From Halanaerobiales bacterium (GTDB lineage Bacteria; Bacillota; Halanaerobiia; Halanaerobiales; JADQBU01), in assembly GCA_016278435.1 (NCBI GenBank), contig JADQBU010000357.1:2764-10938 (forward strand): a DNA stretch of 8,175 nt, given 5' to 3'. Position 1 is the stretch's first letter, and the number at the start of each line of letters is the position of its first letter. The position numbers were made by a program, and so were the translations under genes. Below are positions 1 through 4,836 of this stretch, piece after piece. The notes under the pieces are model-generated. The model had not been told where the DNA came from. It ran no database searches and was given only the letters and a program-made list of their open reading frames with translations.

Positions 1-1
1 T

Positions 2-406
2 ACTGGCACCAACAAGGTTAAACTATCAGGTAGTGGTGCTCAAACCATTACATTTACTACACCTCATTCAACTCAGTCATGTTTTGCTACCCTGGAGCTG
101 GCCAATACAGGAACAGTCACCTTTGCCAGCGGTATACCGGTGACGGTTGAGTTAATAAATAGCCTTACCAGTGAGCCGGCAGGCAGTCAATTTCTCTATC
201 TGGCTGGATCTGCTGTTATTAACCAGGGATTAGTCAGTGCTGGAGTGTGGCCCTATAACCTCAGTTTGGTTGAGAACTGGACATTACAGCAGGATACAAC
301 AATAGGTAATGACCTATTTCTTAATTCTGCAACACTTACCAGGAATGGATTTACACTTACTGTTACAGGAACAACTTATAACAATGGAGGGACAATTGTA
401 GAGTAA
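2..406 (+). CDS. C-terminal part of a large surface/secreted beta-repeat protein (5' end outside window)
   Basis: The reading frame is open from the first complete codon at position 2 to the TAA at 404-406, so this is the last 134 residues of a gene that begins before the window. The internal GTG at 140 lies in mid-frame with no ribosome binding site and is not a start. The protein is rich in Thr, Ser, Asn, Gly and Val, in short alternating strands such as LTRNGFTLTVTGTTYNNGG and KLSGSGAQTITF. This composition is typical of extracellular beta-helix, adhesin or S-layer-like repeat proteins. I see no LPXTG sorting signal, no C-terminal hydrophobic anchor and no SLH motif in this part. It is followed by a terminator, so it ends its transcription unit. 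The exact family is not recognised; cell-surface or secreted location is inferred from composition only. Confidence 0.7.
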   Translation, partial: TGTNKVKLSGSGAQTITFTTPHSTQSCFATLELANTGTVTFASGIPVTVELINSLTSEPAGSQFLYLAGSAVINQGLVSAGVWPYNLSLVENWTLQQDTTIGNDLFLNSATLTRNGFTLTVTGTTYNNGGTIVE

Positions 407-450
407 TATTGCCAATATAATGATATTGTAAAAAAGCACAACAAATAACA

Positions 451-496
451 AGGAGTGGTATATATCAAGTAAAGAGGTAGATACCGCTCCTTTTTT
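451..496 (+). terminator. Rho-independent terminator of the surface-protein gene
   Basis: An 11-bp stem (451-461 pairing with 481-491, one G-U wobble) closes a 19-nt loop, and a run of T follows to 496. It lies 45 nt after the stop codon of the upstream gene and before the trpB2 promoter. Confidence 0.8.
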
Positions 497-535
497 CTAG
501 AATTAATAGTGGAAATGCAACAGCAGGCAAAGTGA

Positions 536-605
536 TTAAGAGGTAAATTTAAGTTTTAAGCAGATTGCTAAAAAAATATGCTAAAAAAATCTCTTGACCT
601 CTTAA
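536..605. repeat. 9-bp inverted repeat overlapping the trpB2 -35 region
   Basis: TTAAGAGGT at 536-544 is matched perfectly by ACCTCTTAA at 597-605, with 52 bp between the arms. The right arm overlaps the last bases of the -35 hexamer of the trpB2 promoter. It could be a bipartite operator that works by looping, or could arise by chance in AT-rich DNA. No known regulator site is recognised. Confidence 0.35.
566..590 (+). repeat. Tandem 12-bp A-tract direct repeats upstream of the trpB2 promoter
   Basis: TGCTAAAAAAAT occurs twice, perfectly, at 566-577 and 579-590, a 13-bp period. The second copy ends 3 bp before the -35 hexamer. Each copy carries seven consecutive A. This is the position and composition expected for an UP element bound by RNA polymerase alpha subunits, or for bent DNA. 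Confidence 0.6.
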
Positions 606-622
606 ACAATTTAATATAAAAT
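594..622 (+). promoter_or_regulatory. Sigma-A type promoter of trpB2
   Basis: TTGACC at 594-599 and TAAAAT at 617-622 are separated by 17 bp, with A-tract repeats directly upstream. Transcription would start near 629, giving a leader of about 110-120 nt before trpB2. TATAAA at 615-620 is an alternative -10 with a shorter 15-bp spacer. Confidence 0.6.
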
Positions 623-637
623 AATAATAATTAATTT

Positions 638-704
638 CAACTTTCAAGTTGAGAAAAGATGAGTAGATGTCAATATTTGTACATCTTATAAGATTTACAA
701 ATAT
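638..704 (+). promoter_or_regulatory. Structured trpB2 leader with alternative hairpins
   Basis: Three pairings are visible. CAACTTTCAAGTTG at 638-651 is a small perfect hairpin. AGATGT (665-670) pairs with ACATCT (681-686) across a 10-nt loop. ATATTTGT (673-680) pairs perfectly with ACAAATAT (697-704), enclosing the palindrome ATCTTATAAGAT (683-694). The second and third pairings share bases and cannot coexist, as in attenuators and riboswitches. No T-box signature, known riboswitch core or terminator U-tract is recognised, so a regulatory role is only inferred. Confidence 0.35.
655..697 (+). repeat. Degenerate copy of the trpB2 start region within its leader
   Basis: AAAGATGAGTAGA at 655-667 recurs at 743-755 across the trpB2 start. 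CTTATAAGATTTA at 685-697 recurs at 772-784 inside the gene. Distances between the two blocks are nearly equal (30 and 29 nt), and GTAC lies just before the second block in both copies. The leader copy is interrupted: its ATG at 659 opens a 10-codon frame ending at TAA 689-691. It looks like an old partial tandem duplication of the gene's 5' end. Confidence 0.5.
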
Positions 705-746
705 CAGGACATAAATAAAAAAATTAGCAGAGGAGAGATGAGAAAG

Positions 747-2123
747 ATGAGTAGAGAGAGAAGTAAGGTACCTTATAAGATTTATCTATCAGAAAAGGAG
801 TTACCCACCAGGTGGTATAATATTTTGCCAGATTTACCCACACCCTTAAAATCACCTCTGAATCCACAGACAAAAGAACCTGTAGGTCCTGCAGACCTGG
901 GAGTTATATTCCCTGAGAGCTTGATAATGCAGGAAATGAGCCAGGAAAACTACATTGATATCCCTGAAGAAGTTCAGGAGATTTACAGGTCTTTCCGGCC
1001 ATCACCACTGTACAGAGCTCATCGTCTGGAGAAGGAGTTAGACACACCGGCCCGAATCTATTACAAATATGAAGGGGTTACCCCATCAGGTAGCCATAAA
1101 CTCAATACTGCTGTACCCCAGGCCTATTACAATAAAAAAGCAGGTATTAAACGCCTGACTACTGAGACAGGTGCTGGACAGTGGGGTACTGCTTTAAGTA
1201 TTGCTTCAGCTATGTTTGGACTGGAATGTTTTGTCTATATGGTAAAGATTAGTTTCCAGCAAAAGCCATACCGTAAATCTTTGATGCAGACCTATGGGGC
1301 CAATGTAATAGCCAGTCCCAGTAATAAGACAAATTCGGGCAGAAAAGTTCTGGAAAAAGACCCTGATAGTCTTGGCAGTCTGGGGATAGCCATCGGTGAA
1401 GCTGTTGAAGATGCTGCCACCAATGAAGATACCAATTACTCACTGGGTAGTGTGTTAAATCATGTACTTCTCCATCAAACCATTATAGGTCAGGAAGCTA
1501 AAAAACAACTGGAAAAAGTTGATGAGTATCCAGACATTGTTATCGGCTGCTGTGGAGGAGGAAGTAATTTTGGTGGTATTGCTTTTCCTTTTTTAAGAGA
1601 TAGACTGAAAGAAGGGAAAAAAATTAAATTCCTGGCTGTAGAACCGAAGGCCTGTCCTACACTTACAAAGGGTAAGTTTGCTTATGATTATGGAGATAGT
1701 GCCCGGCTGGCACCTATAACCATGATGTATACCCTGGGCCACGGCTTTGTTCCCCCGGGAATTCACGCCGGAGGCCTGAGATATCACGGAGAATCTCCCA
1801 TCATCAGCCAGCTTTATCAGGACGGATTTATTGAAGCTGAGGCTTTATTTCAGAATGATATCTTTGATAGTGCTGTTAAGTTCGCCCGGGCCGAAGGAAT
1901 ATTACCTGCACCGGAATCAGCACATGCCATTAAATCGGCAATTGACCAGGCTTTAAAATGCAGGGAATCCGGCGAAGAAAAGACGATACTATTTAACCTG
2001 AGCGGCCACGGACATTTTGATCTGGCAGCCTATGAGGATTACTTTAAGAATAAACTGGAAGATGTAGAATATGATGAAAAAATGCTGGAAGAAGGGTTTA
2101 AATCCCTTCCGGTGATAAAATAA
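747..2123 (+). CDS. trpB2: TrpB2-type tryptophan synthase beta-like protein, PLP-dependent
   Basis: Cytoplasmic fold-type II PLP enzyme of the TrpB2 (TrpB-related) family, which condenses indole with L-serine to tryptophan. Visible motifs (458-residue numbering) are the PLP lysine in PSGSHKLNTA (K118), ETGAGQWG with the catalytic glutamate (E140), the phosphate-binding GGGSN loop (270-274) and C-terminal SGHGHFDLA (419-427). ETGAGQWG rather than ETGAGQH, the N-terminal extension and the length mark TrpB2 instead of canonical TrpB1. No trpA or other trp gene is adjacent, and the gene has its own promoter and terminator. It may therefore salvage free indole, or have another role on serine-like substrates. 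The start is ambiguous: ATG 738 lies only 2 nt after AGGAG (731-735), while ATG 747 lies 11 nt after it. I prefer 747; choosing 738 would add three residues. Confidence 0.93.
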   Translation: MSRERSKVPYKIYLSEKELPTRWYNILPDLPTPLKSPLNPQTKEPVGPADLGVIFPESLIMQEMSQENYIDIPEEVQEIYRSFRPSPLYRAHRLEKELDTPARIYYKYEGVTPSGSHKLNTAVPQAYYNKKAGIKRLTTETGAGQWGTALSIASAMFGLECFVYMVKISFQQKPYRKSLMQTYGANVIASPSNKTNSGRKVLEKDPDSLGSLGIAIGEAVEDAATNEDTNYSLGSVLNHVLLHQTIIGQEAKKQLEKVDEYPDIVIGCCGGGSNFGGIAFPFLRDRLKEGKKIKFLAVEPKACPTLTKGKFAYDYGDSARLAPITMMYTLGHGFVPPGIHAGGLRYHGESPIISQLYQDGFIEAEALFQNDIFDSAVKFARAEGILPAPESAHAIKSAIDQALKCRESGEEKTILFNLSGHGHFDLAAYEDYFKNKLEDVEYDEKMLEEGFKSLPVIK

Positions 2124-2174
2124 CTAAATAATTAGTTAATCTTATTTAATTAGATTATAGACTTAAAAATTAAG

Positions 2175-2208
2175 AAAGCTGCTGGTTTAAAGCCGGCAGC
2201 TTTTTTTT
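2175..2208 (+). terminator. Rho-independent terminator of trpB2
   Basis: An 11-bp stem, AAAGCTGCTGG (2175-2185) with CCGGCAGCTTT (2193-2203) and one G-U pair, closes a 7-nt loop and runs into eight T at 2201-2208. It lies about 50 nt after the trpB2 stop. Confidence 0.92.
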
Positions 2209-2285
2209 GAAAGGATTTCCAGGTAAAAAATGATAATTTCAAGGGAAAATATAATTTTGACGGTATCCAATCACAAATATCCTGC

Positions 2286-2314
2286 TTGAACATAATATAT
2301 TATTAAATTATAAT
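2286..2314 (+). promoter_or_regulatory. Strong sigma-A type promoter for the small helical protein gene at 2337
   Basis: TTGAAC (2286-2291) and a perfect TATAAT (2309-2314) are separated by 17 bp. Transcription would begin near 2321, leaving a leader of about 16 nt that contains only the ribosome binding site. A housekeeping-type promoter suggests expression is not restricted to a sporulation sigma factor. Confidence 0.75.
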
Positions 2315-2324
2315 AATCTAAATG

Positions 2325-2330
2325 GGGGGA
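2325..2330 (+). promoter_or_regulatory. Ribosome binding site that sets the start at 2337
   Basis: GGGGGA at 2325-2330 lies 6 nt before ATG 2337. An in-frame ATG at 2322 sits upstream of this site, next to the expected transcription start, so it cannot be served by it. The start is therefore 2337. Confidence 0.7.
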
Positions 2331-2336
2331 ACCTAT

Positions 2337-2633
2337 ATGTCAATGCCAGAAATTCCTGAAAAAAATCAGGAACAGTCTTTAGTTGATATTTTAGAATCGA
2401 TTGCTTTAGAGGAAACTGCACTTGCACATTATGTAAATGCAGAGGCAGAAAAAGTACAGTGTATGGTAGATATGATGTATAAAGATAAAATGGATTATGA
2501 AAAGGCTATGAAATTTCAGAAACAAATAGAAAAAAATATGAGATTACCTATCAAAAAAGAAATCCTTTTACAATTTAAGTTAGAAGATGTTTTAGAAGCG
2601 AAAGAAAAGAAAAAAGACCATCATTATAAATAA
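2337..2633 (+). CDS. Small helical protein of the ALEE-LAHYVNAEAEK / LLQFKLED family (paralogue A)
   Basis: A 98-residue, soluble, strongly charged and mostly helical protein with no signal peptide or membrane segment. It opens with MSMPEIPEK, then SIALEETALAHYVNAEAEK (21-39), a variable middle, and a conserved end IKKEILLQFKLEDVLEA (72-88). Similar small proteins with an ALEE-LAH-NAE-E motif and a terminal IKKE-LLQFKLE motif occur widely in Clostridia and Bacilli, some fused to collagen-like repeats, and are often suspected to be spore- or envelope-associated. That is recollection of a family, not a demonstrated function. It is about 50% identical by eye to the convergent gene at 2641-2952, and two more divergent relatives follow on the minus strand. 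It has its own sigma-A-like promoter and a terminator 20 nt after its stop. The function is unknown. Confidence 0.85.
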   Translation: MSMPEIPEKNQEQSLVDILESIALEETALAHYVNAEAEKVQCMVDMMYKDKMDYEKAMKFQKQIEKNMRLPIKKEILLQFKLEDVLEAKEKKKDHHYK

Positions 2634-2640
2634 ATTCAAT

Positions 2641-2952
2641 TTATTTTAAATTAAAATCCTCTTCGGGGGATTTTTTTTTATGGTGCTCTCTTTTAAAATC
2701 AAGTATATCTTCTAGTTTGAACTGTAATAATAGTTCTTTCTTGATTGGGATTCGCATGGCTCTGGTTACACTTTCTTGAAATTCTATTATTTTATTTAGA
2801 CAAAAATTTTCTTTTTCCATTAATTTAACTACTGCCTGAATTTTCTCGGCTTCAGCGTTGACATAATGGGCGAGGGAGACCTCCTCCAGTGCGATTGATT
2901 CCAGTAGATCGGTTAACGATTCATTAAATTCCCTTTCCGGGATACTGGGCAT
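2641..2952 (-). CDS. Small helical protein of the LLQFKLED family (paralogue B)
   Basis: A 103-residue close paralogue of the convergent + gene. MPSIPE at the start, SIALEEVSLAHYVNAEAEK (19-37) and IKKELLLQFKLEDILDF (70-86) are conserved; the middle and the tail HHKKKSPEEDFNLK are not. The last codons overlap the terminator hairpin of the + gene, and the two stop codons are 7 bp apart. It is the last gene of a minus-strand run of three relatives. The start is uncertain: AAAGGAG (2968-2974) is 15 nt before ATG 2952 and directly abuts a TTG at 2967. The codon at the position of paralogue A's start is ATA (2956-2958), at an ideal 9-nt spacing. Using TTG 2967 would add five residues. The function is unknown. 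Confidence 0.85.
   Translation of the reverse strand: MPSIPEREFNESLTDLLESIALEEVSLAHYVNAEAEKIQAVVKLMEKENFCLNKIIEFQESVTRAMRIPIKKELLLQFKLEDILDFKREHHKKKSPEEDFNLK
2653..2679 (+). terminator. UUCG-tetraloop terminator inside the convergent gene's 3' end
   Basis: A 9-bp stem (2653-2661 with 2666-2674, one G-U pair) is capped by TTCG and followed by T to 2679. It terminates the + gene ending at 2633. All of it is translated on the minus strand as part of the C-terminal tail of paralogue B. Confidence 0.9.
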
Positions 2953-2979
2953 ACTTATTTTAACCAACTCCTTTAAATT

Positions 2980-3240
2980 TTAAATTTTGTTAAAATCTTT
3001 AAAATAATTATTTATTAAATCAAGTGAGTTTTCATTAATTATTTTAATTTTCTCTTTTTTGTTTAGTATAGATTCTTTTATAGATGTAATCTGGGATAAC
3101 TGGTTACAATTAAAGTTGACTTTAAGCAGGATTACTTCATAAAAATAAGTAAAAATTTTGTTGAAATGATCTATAACAGTTTCCAGAAAAATAATAGATT
3201 CATATAATTCTATTAAATTATTTTTTGAAACCCCCAGCAC
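2980..3240 (-). CDS. Divergent helical relative (paralogue D), probably the -1 frame second domain of the upstream ORF
   Basis: An ORF of 86 codons starting at GTG 3240 and ending at TAA 2980-2982. LIELYESIIFLETVIDHFN aligns with SLVDILESIALEETALAHYVN of paralogue A, but the terminal LLQFKLED motif is not recognisable; the C-terminal half is a Lys/Asn/Ile-rich helix. It overlaps the upstream ORF (3213-3503) by 28 nt in the -1 frame. No ribosome binding site is well placed for the GTG: the nearest GGAG is about 22 nt away. The slippery heptamer at 3240-3246 immediately precedes it. It may be made as the second half of a frameshift fusion, from a weak independent start, or be the broken end of a once-continuous two-domain gene. 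The function is unknown. Confidence 0.6.
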   Translation of the reverse strand: MLGVSKNNLIELYESIIFLETVIDHFNKIFTYFYEVILLKVNFNCNQLSQITSIKESILNKKEKIKIINENSLDLINNYFKDFNKI

Positions 3241-3503
3241 TTTTTTGTCTGACTATAATCTTCTCCAGATAAGTATTCTTTCATATCAATGATATCTTCC
3301 AGTTTTAATTTAAATATTAATTGTGTTCTTGCTAAATCCTTAAAAATTGAATATATATCATATTCAAAATCAATAATTTTATCGGCAGATAAACTGTAGT
3401 TATTAATTAATTTTTGTATATTTTCACATTCACTATTGATGAGATCGGCAGTTGCATTTTTATTAAGAATGACAGAGTCCATTAAATTTTTATCTGAGTA
3501 CAT
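3213..3503 (-). CDS. Divergent small helical protein of the LLQFKLED family (paralogue C)
   Basis: A 96-residue protein, first gene of the minus-strand run. ATG 3503 has an excellent ribosome binding site, AGGGAGGA at 3511-3518, 7 nt away. ADLINSECENIQKLI (19-33) matches the LAHYVNAEAEKVQ region of paralogue A, and LIFKLKLEDIIDMKEYL (62-78) matches its LLQFKLEDVLEAKE end. It lacks the SMPEIPE opening. After the conserved domain the frame runs through A_AAA_AAG (codons 86-88), ends as KCWGFQKII and overlaps the next ORF. If a -1 shift occurs there, the product continues as paralogue D, about 174 residues in total. No signal peptide or membrane span is seen. The function is unknown. Confidence 0.75.
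   Translation of the reverse strand: MYSDKNLMDSVILNKNATADLINSECENIQKLINNYSLSADKIIDFEYDIYSIFKDLARTQLIFKLKLEDIIDMKEYLSGEDYSQTKKCWGFQKII
3240..3246 (-). other. Candidate -1 ribosomal frameshift site (A_AAA_AAG)
   Basis: On the minus strand the heptamer AAAAAAG is read in the 0 frame as ACA AAA AAG (codons 86-88 of the 3213-3503 ORF). This is the slippery sequence of bacterial dnaX. A one-base backward slip continues GTG CTG GGG, exactly the frame of the 2980-3240 ORF. A GGAG lies 16 nt upstream, farther than the dnaX stimulatory site. No clear downstream stem-loop is seen, so use of the site is unproven; a simple A-run indel is the alternative. Confidence 0.45.
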
Positions 3504-3584
3504 TTGAAGATCCTCCCTTAATTTTTAAAATAGTAGAAAACTTAATATATAATTATTAACTAAAAGTTCTATTATGAATAATAT

Positions 3585-3624
3585 AGTAATATATCTTTCC
3601 ACAGTAATATACCATAGTAATATA
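3585..3624. repeat. Three AGTAATATA direct repeats between divergent genes
   Basis: AGTAATATA occurs at 3585-3593, 3603-3611 and 3616-3624. The last two sit in a longer near-match (CCACAGTAATATA and CCATAGTAATATA, 13 bp apart). They lie centrally in the 218-bp divergent intergenic region, where promoters for both the 3503 minus gene and the 3722 plus gene should be. An iterated regulator site is possible; base composition makes chance a real alternative. Confidence 0.35.
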
Positions 3625-3655
3625 ATATTAAAATAAATATAAATTATTCTGTGGA
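3598..3655. repeat. 7-bp inverted repeat TCCACAG / CTGTGGA
   Basis: TCCACAG at 3598-3604 and CTGTGGA at 3649-3655 are perfect inverse complements. They bracket 44 bp of almost pure A/T in the divergent intergenic region and stand out because they hold most of its few G/C bases. This could be an operator pair or a weak hairpin. No promoter can be assigned confidently in 3504-3721 because A/T runs offer many equal -10 candidates. Confidence 0.3.
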
Positions 3656-3707
3656 TTTGAATATATTTATTACTGAGGTAAGAGTTTTTCATTAAAAGTA
3701 TTAATGT

Positions 3708-3714
3708 GAGGAGG
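3708..3714 (+). promoter_or_regulatory. Ribosome binding site that sets a TTG start at 3722
   Basis: GAGGAGG at 3708-3714 is 7 nt before TTG 3722. No in-frame ATG is close enough to compete, so TTG is the start of the DUF3794 gene. Confidence 0.8.
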
Positions 3715-3721
3715 AAATCTG

Positions 3722-4192
3722 TTGGAAGATATTTATAAGAATGATGATATGTATGAACTGGTAACTATGGAAGAAGATATCGATTGTTTACCGGAGAAAA
3801 CAATCTGTAAAGAGATCATCAAAGAAGAAAAACTGGTAATTCCGGGACAAAAACCAGAAATAGAGCAGTTAGCAAAAATCATCATTAAACCTGTTATTAA
3901 ATCTCATAAAATAATTGATACCTTAACAGGTCCAAAAGTAATTGTTCAAGGTAAAATTATAGAAAAAATCTTTTATGTAGCAGATAAACCTGAACAGTCA
4001 GTTCATGCCGCAAAATTTAGTTTCACTTTCTGTGATTTCATTAAGTTATCTAAAAAATGTGATAAGATTAAAGAAGTGAAGGTTAATATAGAAGATGTTA
4101 TTATTAACTTAAAAAACAAGAGAGAAGTCGAAAAATGTATACTTCTTATACTCTGTGCTGTTCCCGAGAAATATTGTTTCCATGATTGTTAA
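3722..4192 (+). CDS. DUF3794 / SPOCS-domain protein
   Basis: A 156-residue protein starting with TTG. The centre, from about residue 34 to 128, carries the DUF3794 (SPOCS) pattern: KPVIKSHKIIDTLTGPKVIV, then QGKIIEKIFYVADKPEQSVH and AAKFSFTFCDFI. This beta-rich domain occurs in SipL, which anchors the SpoIVA coat base in clostridial spores, and in many stand-alone or LysM-linked proteins of unknown role. No LysM domain, signal peptide or membrane segment is present. Cysteines are scattered (C22, C29, C104, C113, C139, C145), with a C-terminal YCFHDC. It is divergent from the small helical genes and convergent with the Cys-Cys protein gene, 15 bp apart. A role in envelope or spore assembly is inferred from the domain alone. 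Confidence 0.85.
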   Translation: MEDIYKNDDMYELVTMEEDIDCLPEKTICKEIIKEEKLVIPGQKPEIEQLAKIIIKPVIKSHKIIDTLTGPKVIVQGKIIEKIFYVADKPEQSVHAAKFSFTFCDFIKLSKKCDKIKEVKVNIEDVIINLKNKREVEKCILLILCAVPEKYCFHDC

Positions 4193-4200
4193 AACTCAGG

Positions 4201-4234
4201 GGAGAGGTTATATAGCCTCTCCTTCTTTTTCTTC
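4201..4234 (+). terminator. Terminator of the DUF3794 gene, overlapping the convergent gene's stop
   Basis: GGAGAGG (4201-4207) pairs with CCTCTCC (4216-4222), extendable by weak inner pairs, followed by a T-rich tail to 4234. The right arm and tail are coding sequence for the last residues of the minus-strand gene ending at 4208. The same hairpin may also act in the opposite direction, though its minus-strand tail has only four consecutive T. Confidence 0.75.
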
Positions 4235-4819
4235 TGATTTTGTATAATTTTTTTGCCGTTTTCTGATTTTTATTTTATTATTATCCAGTTTATACTCCTT
4301 TCTGCTTATTCCTGAATTCCGGTCTTCCTCTTCAACGGTTTCATCTATTTCCCCCAATGAAAACTGATTATGATATTCAACTTGTTGTTGTACACCATCA
4401 AAATAATTATTTACTTTATGTTTAATAGATGTAATTTTATTAATTTTTATAGAATATACCATTTTACCATTAATGAGGACAATAAAATCAGTATATACAT
4501 TGCAGAGAATACCCTCGACCTGACAGCAGTTTCCCCCTGTTTTTAAATCAATAAAAAGAAATTTGCCTGTATTATTTTCAAGTACATTTTTTAAATTATA
4601 TGTAGGGAAGTGAGGTTCCCTGTTTTCGGGAACTTCACTTTCCTTATAGCTATTTTTTATTAATAGATTTATTTGTTTTTTTAAAAATTCCAGCAGGTCC
4701 TGTTCATTTCTGTTTAATTGGGAATTATTTTCAATACTGGTTAACTGCTGTAGAAGATTTTGTAATTCTTCCTTACTGGGCCTGTAATCATCGATAAAGT
4801 TTTTTTCTTTTTCCTGCAT
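4208..4819 (-). CDS. Protein with N-terminal coiled coil and a small NCC...GILC beta domain
   Basis: A 203-residue protein, not recognised by name. Residues 14-55 look like an amphipathic helix or coiled coil. Residues 84-135 form a small beta domain (TGKFLFIDLKTGGNCC, EGILCNVYTDFIVLIN) whose strand pattern recalls Sm-like barrels such as DUF2642 coat-type proteins. The tail (from about 155) is charged and probably disordered. The beta domain is clearly related to the whole of the upstream 69-residue protein, including CC-x6-C (C98, C99, C106). ATG 4819 has AGAGGAGGA (4827-4835) at 7-nt spacing. The upstream stop is 17 bp away, so the two genes form an operon. Paired cysteines suggest cross-linking or metal binding, but this is inference. 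The DUF2642 resemblance is weak and the function is unknown. Confidence 0.8.
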   Translation of the reverse strand: MQEKEKNFIDDYRPSKEELQNLLQQLTSIENNSQLNRNEQDLLEFLKKQINLLIKNSYKESEVPENREPHFPTYNLKNVLENNTGKFLFIDLKTGGNCCQVEGILCNVYTDFIVLINGKMVYSIKINKITSIKHKVNNYFDGVQQQVEYHNQFSLGEIDETVEEEDRNSGISRKEYKLDNNKIKIRKRQKNYTKSEEKEGEAI

Positions 4820-4836
4820 ATTTAAATCCTCCTCTT

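Noticed and set aside
140..406. Separate small gene starting at GTG 140
   Set aside because: The frame is open to the window start, the GTG has no ribosome binding site, and the upstream residues have the same surface-repeat character. It is the end of a longer gene.
659..691. 10-codon leader peptide upstream of trpB2
   Set aside because: There is no good ribosome binding site and no Trp codons. It is better explained as part of the degenerate start-region duplication, so it was not called as a gene.
407..746. T-box or known riboswitch upstream of trpB2
   Set aside because: No T-box sequence signature, no specifier-loop architecture with a terminator, and no recognisable riboswitch core.
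1249..1443. Minus-strand ORF of 64 codons inside trpB2
   Set aside because: It lies wholly within a strongly conserved gene on the other strand, is rich in Trp and His, and has no family resemblance or ribosome binding site.
1593..1787. Minus-strand ORF of 64 codons inside trpB2
   Set aside because: Shadow of the trpB2 coding frame; no recognisable protein features.
2322..2336. Earlier ATG (2322) for paralogue A
   Set aside because: The ribosome binding site GGGGGA lies between this ATG and ATG 2337, and the predicted transcription start almost coincides with 2322. Similarity to paralogue B also begins at MP of the later start.
3585..3624. CRISPR-like repeat unit
   Set aside because: The repeats are 9 bp and unevenly spaced (18 and 13 bp), far too short for a CRISPR array, and no cas gene is present.
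3598..3655. DnaA boxes (TTTCCACAG, TGTGGATTT)
   Set aside because: Only partial matches to TTATCCACA, just two of them, and no dnaA, dnaN or origin-type genes nearby.
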